Assembly (NCBI GenBank): GCA_023266355.1
Contig: JAHFQM010000004.1
Coordinates: 62,001 to 126,000 of the forward strand
DNA: 64,000 nt
Reading direction: 5' to 3'
Source: Aquabacterium sp.
GTDB taxonomy: Bacteria; Pseudomonadota; Gammaproteobacteria; Burkholderiales; Burkholderiaceae_C
Positions 37,306 through 47,341 of the stretch are shown piece by piece. How positions within the stretch are numbered: position 1 is the stretch's first letter; every line of letters begins with the position of its first letter. The position numbers were made by a program, and so were the translations under genes. The notes under the pieces were generated by a model. That model ran no database searches. It was not told the origin of the DNA and saw only the letters and a list, made by a program, of their open reading frames with translations.

Positions 37306-39681
37306 ATGTTCCAGCGACACCTCGCGGCCGCCATCACCCTGGCCTGGCCGCTGGCTTCTCCAGCCCAAGTCCCTCCCAGCGCTTCGGCGGCGGCCCCCGA
37401 CAGCAACACCAGCAACACCCACGACGCCGACAGCGCCCCCACCAAGGAAGTCGGCGTGGTCTCCATCTCGGCATCACGCCCCACCTCCCTGCCCACACAG
37501 ATCCCGACCACGATGCACAGCATCACCCGGGACGACATCGCCGACAGCGTCAACGCCACCGACAGCGAAGACGCCCTGAAGTACTTCCCCAGCCTGCTGG
37601 TGCGCAAGCGCTACATCGGCGATTACAACCACGCCATCCTTTCCAGCCGTGCCTCCGGCACCGGCAACAGCGCGCGCTCGGCCGTGTACGCCGACGGCAT
37701 CCTGCTGTCGAACTACCTGGGCAATGGCGTGAGCGGCCTGTCCTTCCCGCCGCGCTGGGGCCTGGTCACGCCCGAAGAAATCGAGCGTGTGGACGTGATG
37801 TACGGGCCGTTTTCGGCCAGCTACCCGGGCAACGCGGTGGGCGCCGTGGTGGACTACGTCACCCGCATGCCCAAGGCCTTCGAGGCCCATGCCAAGGTGG
37901 GCTACGTGTCCCAGCCCTTCGACCTGTACGGCACGCACACCACCTACCGCGCCTGGCAAAGCAGCGCCTCGCTGGGCAGCCGCGAAGGTGGCTGGTCGTG
38001 GTGGCTCAACGTCAACCACACGGACAGCCAGGGACAGCCGCTCACCTTCCCGACCCGCCTGGTCAGCAGCGGCGTGGCCAGCAACAGCGGCACGGCCGTG
38101 ACCGGCGCGGCCCTGGACGCCAGCAGCAGCCAGCAGCCCTGGTACGTGCTGGGTTCGGCCGCGCAGTACAACACCCAGCAGGACCACCTGAAGGTCAAGC
38201 TGGCCTACGACGTCAACGCCACGCTGCGCGCCAGCTACGTGCTGGGCCTGTGGCAGAACGAGTCACAAGGCAACTCGGTGTCCTACTTGCGCAATGCGGC
38301 GGGACAGCCGGTGACCAGCGGTGCCATCAACATCAACGGTCGGTCGTTCGCGGCGCTCACGGGTGGCGACTTCCCCGTCACCCGCGAAAAGCTGCTGCAC
38401 GCGATGCACGGTGTCTCGCTCAAGCAGAACACGCGCGGTGAGTTCGACTGGGAGATCGCGGCCAGCCTCTACGACTACGTGCGCGACGACAAACGACAGA
38501 ACGACAGCAGCAATGTGCAGCCTGCGGCGCTGATGGGCGGCGCGGGCACCCTGGCCGATGGCAGCGGCACCGGCTGGCACAACGTGGCCTTGAAAGGCAC
38601 CTGGCGCCCCGACCCGACGCACAACACACACGTGCTTGACTTCGGCTACCAGCTCGACAACTACCAGCTGCGCTACAAGACCACCCAGCTGACGGACAAC
38701 TACCTGCAAGACAGCGGAGGCAGCCTCGTCAGCAAGGTCAGCGGCCGCACCAGCATGCACAGCCTCTACGCGCAGGACACCTGGAAACTCGCGCCGCGCT
38801 GGAAGACCGTGCTGGGCCTGCGCGCCGAACAATGGGAGGCCAGCGATGGCCGCACCGACTTCTCGGCCAGCAGCGCCTTGGGCCACCCCACGCGCCGTGG
38901 CGTCTGGTACTCGCCCAAGGGCGCGCTGTCCTGGCAATGGCTGGACGACACCGTGCTGAAGGCCTCGGTCGGCAGGGCGGTGCGCATGCCCACGGTGGGC
39001 GAGCTCTATGGGGCCACATCCACCGCCAACTCGCAGTTCATCAACGACCCGAACCTGCGGCCCGAGCGTTCGCGCACCACGGAGCTGTCGGCCGAGAAAG
39101 ACATGGGCCAGGCACGCGCCCGCCTGACCTGGTTCACCGAGCAGACCCACGACGCGCTGTACTCTCAGACCGTCTATGACGCCACGGCGAACCGCAACAT
39201 CAGCCGCGTGCAGAACATCGACCACATCGCCACCTCGGGCCTGGAGATGGCAGCATCCAGCGAAGACCTCTTGCTCAAGGGCCTGCAGCTGCAGGGCAGC
39301 GTGACCTGCACCGACTCCAAGATCAAGTCCAACCAGGGCTTCGTCAACACCCCGGGTGACACCGATGGCCGCTGGCAGCCCAACATCCCGCGCTGGCGCG
39401 CCACCGTGGCGGGCACCTACCGCGTCAACGACCGCTGGAGCGGCACGCTGGGTGTGCGCTACAGCGGCCGTCAGTACCGCACCCTCAACAACGTCGATGT
39501 GAACGGCCAGACCTACCAAGGTGTGAGCCAGTTCGTCACCGCCGACTTGCGCATCCGCCACCGCTTCGACAAGCAATGGAGCGCAGCCTTCGGCATCGAC
39601 AACCTCAACAACAAGAAGTACTGGAACTTCCACCCCTACCCGCAACGCAGCTACACGGCCGAGCTCTCGTTCGACCTGTGA
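37306..39681 (+). CDS. TonB-dependent outer-membrane receptor
   Basis: The protein has 791 residues. It has a signal peptide (FQRHLAAAITLAWPLASPAQ), a plug domain (about 60-190) with ALKYFPSLLVRKRYIGDY and ERVDVMYGPFSASYPGNAVG, and a 22-strand barrel ending in YTAELSFDL with a terminal hydrophobic residue. The ligand is probably copper or a copper complex because the receptor lies between a DUF2946 gene and a YcnI-PCuAC gene; it has some resemblance to OprC/NosA-type receptors in the plug, but no Cys/Met copper motif is decisive. The ATG at 37306 is the one just before the signal peptide. Confidence 0.87.
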   Translation: MFQRHLAAAITLAWPLASPAQVPPSASAAAPDSNTSNTHDADSAPTKEVGVVSISASRPTSLPTQIPTTMHSITRDDIADSVNATDSEDALKYFPSLLVRKRYIGDYNHAILSSRASGTGNSARSAVYADGILLSNYLGNGVSGLSFPPRWGLVTPEEIERVDVMYGPFSASYPGNAVGAVVDYVTRMPKAFEAHAKVGYVSQPFDLYGTHTTYRAWQSSASLGSREGGWSWWLNVNHTDSQGQPLTFPTRLVSSGVASNSGTAVTGAALDASSSQQPWYVLGSAAQYNTQQDHLKVKLAYDVNATLRASYVLGLWQNESQGNSVSYLRNAAGQPVTSGAININGRSFAALTGGDFPVTREKLLHAMHGVSLKQNTRGEFDWEIAASLYDYVRDDKRQNDSSNVQPAALMGGAGTLADGSGTGWHNVALKGTWRPDPTHNTHVLDFGYQLDNYQLRYKTTQLTDNYLQDSGGSLVSKVSGRTSMHSLYAQDTWKLAPRWKTVLGLRAEQWEASDGRTDFSASSALGHPTRRGVWYSPKGALSWQWLDDTVLKASVGRAVRMPTVGELYGATSTANSQFINDPNLRPERSRTTELSAEKDMGQARARLTWFTEQTHDALYSQTVYDATANRNISRVQNIDHIATSGLEMAASSEDLLLKGLQLQGSVTCTDSKIKSNQGFVNTPGDTDGRWQPNIPRWRATVAGTYRVNDRWSGTLGVRYSGRQYRTLNNVDVNGQTYQGVSQFVTADLRIRHRFDKQWSAAFGIDNLNNKKYWNFHPYPQRSYTAELSFDL

Positions 39682-39704
39682 TGCCAACACCGAAGGACAT
39701 GGCC

Positions 39705-40691
39705 ATGACACACACTTCTTCTCGTTCGATGACCGCCCCGATGCGGGCCTGGATGGGCGCCTGGATGGGCACCCTGGGCCTGCTGCCTGCCATGGTGCAA
39801 GCCCACATCACCCTGCCGCCTGGCGGTGCGCGCGTGGGCAGCACCTACACGGCTGCCTTCCGCGTGGGCCACGCCTGCACGGGGGCCAAAGCCACCACCG
39901 GCATCACCCTGCGCGCGCCCGCAGGCTTCCAGATCACCGACGTGCCTGAGCGCGCCGACTGGACCGTGCAGCGCCAGGGCCAGCAGGTGCGCTGGACGCC
40001 CAACACCCCTGCCCAGGCCTTGCCCGCCGGCGAGCGCACCACCTTCGTCGTGACGGGCCGCCTGCCCGAACAGCCCGGCACGCTGTGGTTCAAGGTGCTG
40101 CAGCAATGCGATCAGGGCGCGGCCGACTGGGCCACCGTGCCTGGCGTGGACGGCGCCCCCGCCAAGCCGGACTTCCCCGCGGCGCGCCTGGACGTGCTGG
40201 CCGCTGGGGTGGCCGCGGTCGACGCCAAGCTGCCCTGGGTGCGCCCCGCTGTGGCCGGCCAGGGCGCCACGGGCATGTTCGTGACACTGTCTGCGCCCGC
40301 CGGTGCCCGACTGGTCGGCGGGAGCACGCCGGTGGCCGAGGTCGTCGAGCTGCACACCATGCACATGGACCACAACGTCATGCGGATGCGTGCATTGCCC
40401 GACGGCCTGGACCTGCCCGCCGGCCAGGCCGTGTCATTGGCGCCTGGCAGCCACCACCTGATGCTGATGCGCCCGCGCCAGGCCATCGCGGCCGGCAGCA
40501 CCGTGCCCATGACGCTGACCTTCCGCGACCCGGACGGTCAGACCTCGCGCATGACGCTGCAAGTGCCCGTGCGGGCCACCGCACCGGACGCACCCACAGC
40601 GCTGCACGGGCAAGCCGCCTCGGGCGCGATGCCCAGCATGGAAGGCATGCCGCATGAGCACCAGGGAATGCATCACGGCATGAGGCACTGA
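39705..40691 (+). CDS. YcnI (DUF1775) - PCuAC copper-chaperone fusion protein
   Basis: The protein has 328 residues with a signal peptide ending at VQAHITLPPGGA; the His immediately after cleavage is the conserved copper ligand of YcnI/DUF1775 domains. The YcnI domain is about 27-175, followed by a PCuAC (DUF461) domain (about 190-300) with VELHTMHMDHNVMRMR and HHLMLMRP, the HxM-type periplasmic Cu(I) site. The C-terminus MPHEHQGMHHGMRH is Met/His rich. It binds and delivers periplasmic copper, probably to oxidases or from the receptor. AAGGA lies seven bases before the ATG at 39705; earlier ATGs overlap the receptor stop. Last gene of the cluster. Confidence 0.88.
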   Translation: MTHTSSRSMTAPMRAWMGAWMGTLGLLPAMVQAHITLPPGGARVGSTYTAAFRVGHACTGAKATTGITLRAPAGFQITDVPERADWTVQRQGQQVRWTPNTPAQALPAGERTTFVVTGRLPEQPGTLWFKVLQQCDQGAADWATVPGVDGAPAKPDFPAARLDVLAAGVAAVDAKLPWVRPAVAGQGATGMFVTLSAPAGARLVGGSTPVAEVVELHTMHMDHNVMRMRALPDGLDLPAGQAVSLAPGSHHLMLMRPRQAIAAGSTVPMTLTFRDPDGQTSRMTLQVPVRATAPDAPTALHGQAASGAMPSMEGMPHEHQGMHHGMRH

Positions 40692-40742
40692 GGCCCGCTG
40701 CGCAGCGAATGCAGGCCCCATGGCGGGGGCGGCCTCACACGG

Positions 40743-41525
40743 TCACACAGGGGCTGTCACACGCGCCCAGTGCGCCTGCAACGTCGGCAGCACGGCATCG
40801 GGCGCACCGACCACGGCCATGTGGCCCTGGCCCTTGAGCTCGGTGACGTCGGCATGCGGATTGACGGCGGCCAGACGGCGCACCATCTCGGCGGCCGGCG
40901 GCTGGGTGTGCTCGCCATACACCAGCGTGGTGGGCACGCTCAGGCGGTAGTGCGCGAAGGGCTCGGGCTCTTGCGAGACCATGCGCACCTCGTGGTACAT
41001 CTTCCAGCCCACGGCGCGCGCCATCAGCTTGGCCTTGTCAGGCATCGACGCCCACATGCCGGGGAAGTTCCAGTAATCGACGAAGCGCTCCAGCCAGGCA
41101 TCGTCGCCGCCGGTCTCTTCGTTGAGCAGGAACTCGCGGTCGGTGAACAAGGCGCGCACCTGCTCGGCCACCTCGCCTTGCAGCGTGTCGGCCTCGGCGT
41201 TCAGCGAGCCGAACAGCACGGGCTCGTACAGCCACAGGGAACGCACCGGCACGTCCGGGTCCATGGCCAGGCTCAAAGCCACCAGGCCGCCGTAGGAATG
41301 ACCGCCCAGGTGGACGCCTGTCGTGCCTTCGGGGATCTGTGCCTTCAGGTGCGCCACCTCGTCCTGCAAGGAAAACGGCGTGCCGCGCGCCAGCAGGTCG
41401 CTGGGGCTGTAGCCGCGGTTGGTCGGCGTCAGCGGTGCAATGCCCTCCGGCAAGCCGACCAGCAGCTTGTTCCACATGAAAGGCCCCACGCCGGTGGAGT
41501 GAACGAAGAGGGCAACATCGGCCAT
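40743..41525 (-). CDS. Alpha/beta hydrolase
   Basis: The protein has 260 residues. The nucleophile elbow is LGGHSYGGLVALS (Ser about 97), the oxyanion region HSTGVGPFMWNKL is near the start, and the catalytic His is in LKGQGHMAVVG near 236 with Asp in VNPHADVTEL or LVYGEHTQPP upstream. No signal peptide. The substrate is unknown. It diverges from an HxlR regulator, and two matched palindromes lie between them, so it is probably the regulated gene. Confidence 0.85.
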   Translation of the reverse strand: MADVALFVHSTGVGPFMWNKLLVGLPEGIAPLTPTNRGYSPSDLLARGTPFSLQDEVAHLKAQIPEGTTGVHLGGHSYGGLVALSLAMDPDVPVRSLWLYEPVLFGSLNAEADTLQGEVAEQVRALFTDREFLLNEETGGDDAWLERFVDYWNFPGMWASMPDKAKLMARAVGWKMYHEVRMVSQEPEPFAHYRLSVPTTLVYGEHTQPPAAEMVRRLAAVNPHADVTELKGQGHMAVVGAPDAVLPTLQAHWARVTAPV

Positions 41526-41539
41526 GGCAAAACCTCATC

Positions 41540-41558
41540 TACTTGCATGAAAGAAGTA
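41540..41558. promoter_or_regulatory. Palindrome TACTT-N9-AAGTA, operator copy 1
   Basis: Perfect inverted repeat of five bases with nine-base spacer, 15 bp upstream of the hydrolase ATG in the divergent region. The same palindrome occurs 37 bp further on. HxlR/DUF24 regulators such as YodB bind TACT...AGTA palindromes, so this is a good operator candidate for the adjacent regulator. Confidence 0.55.
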
Positions 41559-41576
41559 TCGCAAGCCTACTCGCTT

Positions 41577-41595
41577 TACTTTCATGATGCAAGTA
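41577..41595. promoter_or_regulatory. Palindrome TACTT-N9-AAGTA, operator copy 2
   Basis: Second copy of the palindrome with the same spacer length but a different spacer sequence. It ends 13 bp before the HxlR ATG, so binding there would also block expression of the regulator itself. Confidence 0.55.
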
Positions 41596-41608
41596 TCATG
41601 GCCTGACC

Positions 41609-42133
41609 ATGCGCCGCACCTCCTTCTCCGACATGAGCTGCTCCATCGCCCGCACGCTGGAGCAGGTCGGCGATTGGTGGACGCTGCTGATCGTGCGTGA
41701 AGCCTTCTGGGGCACACGGCGGTTCGGCGAGTTCCAGGCGAACCTGGGCATCGCACCCAATGTGCTGACGCAGCGCCTGCAGGACTTGGTGGCGCACGGC
41801 ATCCTGGAAATCACGGCCACCAGCGACAACGGCCGCGCCCTGGACTACCGCCTGAGCGACAAGGGCCGCGACCTGCTGCCCGTCATCGTGGCCCTGGCCC
41901 AGTGGGGTGACCGCCATGCGCCTGCGCCCGAAGGCCCGCCCGTGCGCATCGTGGAGCGCCGCAACGGGCGCGAGGTGGCGCCGCTGGTATTGCGTTCATC
42001 CGCAACCGGGCGTGCACTGAGCTCGAAAGACGTGACCGTGACCGAAGGCCCTGGCGCCGGCCCCGCCGAGCAGGCGCGCTTCGACGCCATCCGGGCCAAG
42101 CTCGGACACAAGGCTGGCACACAAGCCCGATAG
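41609..42133 (+). CDS. HxlR/DUF24-family transcriptional regulator
   Basis: The protein has 174 residues. The winged helix has SCSIARTLEQVGDWWTLLI (about 10-28), FWGTRRFGEFQANLGIAPNV, LTQRLQDLVAHGILE, then the wing DYRLSDKGRDLLPV. The Cys at residue 11 is in the position of the redox-sensing Cys of DUF24 regulators such as YodB and HypR. A C-terminal extension (about 115-174) adds a basic/Ala-rich tail. It probably represses itself and the divergent hydrolase through the two palindromes, with quinone or electrophile sensing as an inference. Confidence 0.88.
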   Translation: MRRTSFSDMSCSIARTLEQVGDWWTLLIVREAFWGTRRFGEFQANLGIAPNVLTQRLQDLVAHGILEITATSDNGRALDYRLSDKGRDLLPVIVALAQWGDRHAPAPEGPPVRIVERRNGREVAPLVLRSSATGRALSSKDVTVTEGPGAGPAEQARFDAIRAKLGHKAGTQAR

Positions 42134-42181
42134 CGTGGTGGGTTTGCGGGCAGGTGGTCTGCCCCTCACCCAGGAGTTGCC

Positions 42182-43261
42182 ATGCATCCCGTGATCCGTC
42201 AGCTGACCCTCGTGGCCCTCGTGGGCCTGGCCCTGCCCGCCTGCGCCGACCGCGGCGACACCGCCGCCGAACGCCAGGAGCGCGGCCAGGAAGCCAGCCA
42301 TGCACACGCCATGCCCCAACAGGGCTCCTTCGCCCTGATCGGTGACGTGCCTTACGGCGTCACCACCGAACCGCAGTTCGACCGCGTCATCGACGACATC
42401 AACGCCCGCCCTCACGTGCGCTTCGTGCTGCACACCGGCGACATCAAGGCCGGCAGCGAGCGCTGTGACGACGACCTGATCCTGCGCCGCTTCCAGCAAC
42501 TGCAGCGCTTCGAGATGCCCCTCGTTTACACCCCCGGTGACAACGAGTGGACCGACTGCCACCGCAGCAACAACGGCAACTACCTGCCCACCGAGCGCCT
42601 GTCGCACCTGCGCCAGGTCTTCTTCCCCGAACCCGGCGTGACCACCGGCGGCCGCAAGGCCCGCGTGACGACGCAAGCCCGCGATGCCGGCTTCGAAACC
42701 TACGTCGAAAACACCCTGTGGCGCTTCGGTGGCGCCGTGCTGGGCACCGTGCACGTGGTGGGCAGCAACAACAACCTGGCGCCCTGGAACCAGATCGACC
42801 CCAGCGACACCGCCACCACGCCGCGCGCCGACCGCATCGCCGAAGTGAACGCCCGTGAAGCGGCAGCCCTCGCCTGGATCGACCGCATCTTCGACGAGGC
42901 CGTGCGCACCGATGCCGCCGGCGTGCTGCTGGCCATGCAGGCCAACCCGGCCTTCGAGCTGGCCGCGACCAGCGCCGAGCGCAAGGGCTTCAACGCCATC
43001 ATCGCCAAGATCACGCAGCGCGCCATCGCCTTCGCCAAGCCCGTGGTCATCGCCCATGGCGACAGCCATTACTTCCGCGTCGACAAGCCGGTCAGCGCAG
43101 CCACGCTCAGCAATGGCGTGCAGATGCTGGAGAACGTGACCCGCGTCGAGAACTTCGGTGCGCAGTACGTGCACTGGGTGGAAGTGACCGTGAACGCGAA
43201 GGACGAGAACGTCTTCGGCTTCAAGCAGCACCTCGTCAAGGCGAACCAGTTCGCACGCTGA
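42182..43261 (+). CDS. Lipoprotein, calcineurin-like phosphoesterase fold
   Basis: The protein has 359 residues. The signal peptide ends in the lipobox LALPAC (Cys 20), so it is anchored to a periplasmic membrane face. A metallophosphoesterase-like pattern follows: ALIGDVPYG (DxP instead of DxH), VLHTGDIKAGSERC (GD), YTPGDNEWTDCH (GDNE) and VIAHGDSHYFRVD (HGDxH). This resembles secreted calcineurin-type phosphoesterases of unknown substrate. AGGAG precedes the ATG by six bases. Confidence 0.78.
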   Translation: MHPVIRQLTLVALVGLALPACADRGDTAAERQERGQEASHAHAMPQQGSFALIGDVPYGVTTEPQFDRVIDDINARPHVRFVLHTGDIKAGSERCDDDLILRRFQQLQRFEMPLVYTPGDNEWTDCHRSNNGNYLPTERLSHLRQVFFPEPGVTTGGRKARVTTQARDAGFETYVENTLWRFGGAVLGTVHVVGSNNNLAPWNQIDPSDTATTPRADRIAEVNAREAAALAWIDRIFDEAVRTDAAGVLLAMQANPAFELAATSAERKGFNAIIAKITQRAIAFAKPVVIAHGDSHYFRVDKPVSAATLSNGVQMLENVTRVENFGAQYVHWVEVTVNAKDENVFGFKQHLVKANQFAR

Positions 43262-43263
43262 TT

Positions 43264-43902
43264 TCAGATCAGCACGCCCCAGGCCATGACCGCCGCCACG
43301 TGCAGGGTGGCGGTCAACCAGTAAGCGCGCTGGAAACTGGCTTTGGCCGACTTGTGCCGCAGCACCTGCTGCGCGATGCGGGCCATGGGCCAGCCGCCCA
43401 GCAAGCTCCACAGGTGCAAGGTGTTCTCCGGTGTGCGCCAGTGGCCGCGCTGCGCCGCCCACTTGTCGCGCCAATAGACGGCGAAGGTCCACAGGTTCAG
43501 GGCCAGCCAGGCGGGCAGCACCCACTTCGGCAGGTGCCCTGAGGCTGCGGCCCAGCCCAGGCCCAGCGCCCAGATCAAAGCCCCCCACAACACGGGCCGC
43601 AACCACGGGTCGCGCGGGGCGGCACGGCGGGCATCCGGGCGTGGGCATGAGCGGCGGGGAGTGCGGGCATCCGCCATCTGGCGAGCCTGCCCCACAGGCT
43701 GCGTGGCCGCCACTGCCATCGCCCTCGGCCCCTTGCCGCCCACGTGGATTTCCTCGTAGCGCACGGCCATGCCGGCCTGCGGCGTGCCCGGCCCTCGGAA
43801 GTCACGGACGTGGAAGAACACGTCCGCATCGGTTTGCGGGCTGCGGATGAAACCGAAGCCCCGGTCCGCCTCCCAGCGCACCACGGTCCCTGTTTTTTGC
43901 AT
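43264..43902 (-). CDS. Cold-shock-domain / DUF1294 membrane fusion protein
   Basis: The protein has 212 residues. The N-terminal cold-shock domain (about 1-68) has MQKTGTVVRWEADRGFGFI and ADVFFHVRDF, the RNP1- and RNP2-like motifs. The C-terminal DUF1294 part has membrane helices (VLWGALIWALGLGWAAA, VLPAWLALNLWTFAVYWRDK) and the signature WRTPENTLHLWSLLGGWPMA with a closing helix. The domain pair is common in proteobacteria, but its role, perhaps an RNA-binding membrane protein, is unknown. Convergent with the phosphoesterase gene (2-bp gap). Confidence 0.88.
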   Translation of the reverse strand: MQKTGTVVRWEADRGFGFIRSPQTDADVFFHVRDFRGPGTPQAGMAVRYEEIHVGGKGPRAMAVAATQPVGQARQMADARTPRRSCPRPDARRAAPRDPWLRPVLWGALIWALGLGWAAASGHLPKWVLPAWLALNLWTFAVYWRDKWAAQRGHWRTPENTLHLWSLLGGWPMARIAQQVLRHKSAKASFQRAYWLTATLHVAAVMAWGVLI

Positions 43903-43973
43903 GATGCGTCCAGCGGGGCGAGCCCTCTGTGCGGTTCAAACCCGGTGGGCCACGCCGCCCACCTCGGCACAAC

Positions 43974-45803
<1,830 letters not shown>

Positions 45804-45904
45804 GTGCCGATTCTATCGAGGCCCTGGGCCCGGTTCACCCGATTTGGCGCCCGTGTTCGCGGTAAGGTGGCATCCACGGTGAAGGTTTTTCGATGGAGGC
45901 CGGC

Positions 45905-46729
45905 ATGGGCAAGCAAGACAGCAAGAACGGTGGCAAGAACAGCAAAGGCGCACCCCGCCTGAGCCGCAAGGATTACGAGGCCGCGCTGGAGCCCATGCGG
46001 ATGGAGCTGATGCAGGTGTCGCGCTGGCTGGCCCACACGAACAAGCGCCTGCTGGTGATCTTCGAGGGGCGCGACACGGCGGGCAAGAGCGGCGTCATCC
46101 ACGCCATCGCCAGCGCGCTGGACCCACGCCGCTGTGAGGTCGTGGCGCTGCCCAAGCCCTCCGACACCGAGATGACGCAGTGGTACTTCCAGCGCTACGT
46201 GCCCCACCTGCCGGCGGGCGGCCACATCGCCTTGTTCGACCGCAGTTGGTACAACCGCGCCGGGGTCGAGAAGGTCATGGGCTTTTGCTCGGGCGAAGAA
46301 TACAAGCGCTTCCTGCGCGAGGCCCCGATGTTCGAGCTGTCCCTGGTCAACGACGGCATGCTGGTTTTCAAGTACTGGCTGACGGTGGACCAGGCCGAAC
46401 AAGAGGCCCGCTTCGCCGAGCGCCTGGCCGACCCGCTCAAGCGCTGGAAGCTCTCGCCGGTGGACGTGGTGGCGCGCACCAAGTACGCCGAGTACGGCAA
46501 GGCACGCAACGCCATGCTCAAGGCCACGCACACGGCCCACGCCCCCTGGACACTGGTGGATTTCAACGACCAGCGCCTGGGCCGCCTGACCCTGATCCGC
46601 CACCTGCTGGACCACCTGCCCGACCAGGTCGTGCCCGAGAAGGCTTTCGAGATGCCCCCGCTGAAGGGCAAGCCGGCGCGCGAGTCTTACGGCAGTGCAC
46701 ACAAGCCGATTGCGCCCTATCCGACATGA
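45905..46729 (+). CDS. ppk2: Polyphosphate kinase 2, second paralog
   Basis: The protein has 274 residues. It has an N-terminal Lys/Gly-rich extension, then Walker A IFEGRDTAGKSGVIHAI (about 52-68), TQWYFQRYVPHLPAGGHIAL and LFDRSWYNRAGVEKVMGFC. It is the short PPK2 type, related to but distinct from the paralog at 10045. GGAGG five bases upstream makes the ATG at 45905 more likely than the one at 45893. From 46266 on, its DNA is repeated exactly at 58573-58993; after the repeat the two C-termini differ (here ESYGSAHKPIAPYPT). Confidence 0.92.
   Translation: MGKQDSKNGGKNSKGAPRLSRKDYEAALEPMRMELMQVSRWLAHTNKRLLVIFEGRDTAGKSGVIHAIASALDPRRCEVVALPKPSDTEMTQWYFQRYVPHLPAGGHIALFDRSWYNRAGVEKVMGFCSGEEYKRFLREAPMFELSLVNDGMLVFKYWLTVDQAEQEARFAERLADPLKRWKLSPVDVVARTKYAEYGKARNAMLKATHTAHAPWTLVDFNDQRLGRLTLIRHLLDHLPDQVVPEKAFEMPPLKGKPARESYGSAHKPIAPYPT
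46266..46686 (+). repeat. 421-bp exact direct repeat, left copy (inside ppk2)
   Basis: Identical base for base to 58573-58993 (offset 12,307). Left boundary: the preceding GGGG here is replaced by CTTT at the other copy. Right boundary: the sequences then differ at several positions but are still homologous for about 20 codons' worth of partial similarity. It marks the left end of unit 1 of the duplicated interval. Confidence 0.95.
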
Positions 46730-46820
46730 CGATCGCCGTCATCGGTTGATGGCGCCATGACGCCACCGCATGCTGTAAGCCAATTGGCCTCCGCGCAAGG
46801 CGGGCGGGGCACAGCAGAGA

Positions 46821-46997
46821 TCACAGTCCCATCTGCTCCAGAATTGGCTTTATCGACTCTTCAGTCAATTCCACATTGCTCAGGATGCTACGAACTCTCT
46901 CGACGTCCCGCTCCTTGACAGCCTTATCAAATTCATCCATCAGCCCACTAACGTAAAGGCGCTCATTAACCGTCATGCCAGCGCATTTGTTTTCCAT
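46821..46997 (-). CDS. Small hypothetical protein of the toxin locus (58 aa)
   Basis: The protein MENKCAGMTVNERLYVSGLM... is 58 residues, acidic and all helical in pattern, ending LTEESIKPILEQMGL. The segment MTVNERLYVSGLMDEFDKA matches a widespread small protein family that I remember only as hypothetical, often near toxin/immunity genes. AGGG lies eight bases before the ATG at 46997. It is the last gene of the minus-strand series toxin - EF-Tu-like protein - this gene, 45 bp after the second. Its DNA is near 48 % G+C by eye, far below the genome. Immunity partner or accessory is an inference. Confidence 0.65.
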   Translation of the reverse strand: MENKCAGMTVNERLYVSGLMDEFDKAVKERDVERVRSILSNVELTEESIKPILEQMGL

Positions 46998-47042
46998 GGA
47001 CTACGCCCTAACTGAACGATTGAGACCGCTGTGTCTTGTTGT

Positions 47043-47339
47043 TCAAATGTTTTCGCAGACTTGGATGATTTCCCCGCTCGCGATATTGCGCCCCTCCCAC
47101 AAGTGCAACTCTGCTCCGGTTTTCATTTTCGGTAGGGCCTTCTCACGGTACAAAAACTTCACTGCTACTTCATGGTTTTCACCCAAATCAAGGCGTCGGC
47201 CATCCAGAAGTAGACGACAGTCGAATCCCTCATCGCCAATAAACAATGGGCATGAGTAGGACTGTCCCTGGACTGGCGTTTCTCGCCCACCTTCTGCAGT
47301 AGTCAAGAAGCGCACACTGATGATGATGTCAGGCGTCAT
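47043..47339 (-). CDS. Stand-alone EF-Tu domain-3-like protein, candidate immunity protein
   Basis: The protein has 98 residues. It resembles the C-terminal beta-barrel domain of elongation factor Tu: ISVRFLTTAEGGRETPVQ aligns with the EF-Tu strand/loop LSKDEGGRHTPF, LGENHEVAVKFL with PGDNIKMVVTLI, and LHLWEGRNIASGEIIQV with AIREGGRTVGAGVV. The GTPase and domain 2 are absent. The gene starts two bases after the stop of the giant toxin, so it is almost certainly co-translated with it, the usual place for the cognate immunity gene. An EF-Tu-like immunity protein next to an ART-type toxin suggests target mimicry (inference). Low G+C relative to flanks. Confidence 0.72.
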   Translation of the reverse strand: MTPDIIISVRFLTTAEGGRETPVQGQSYSCPLFIGDEGFDCRLLLDGRRLDLGENHEVAVKFLYREKALPKMKTGAELHLWEGRNIASGEIIQVCENI

Positions 47340-47341
47340 AG

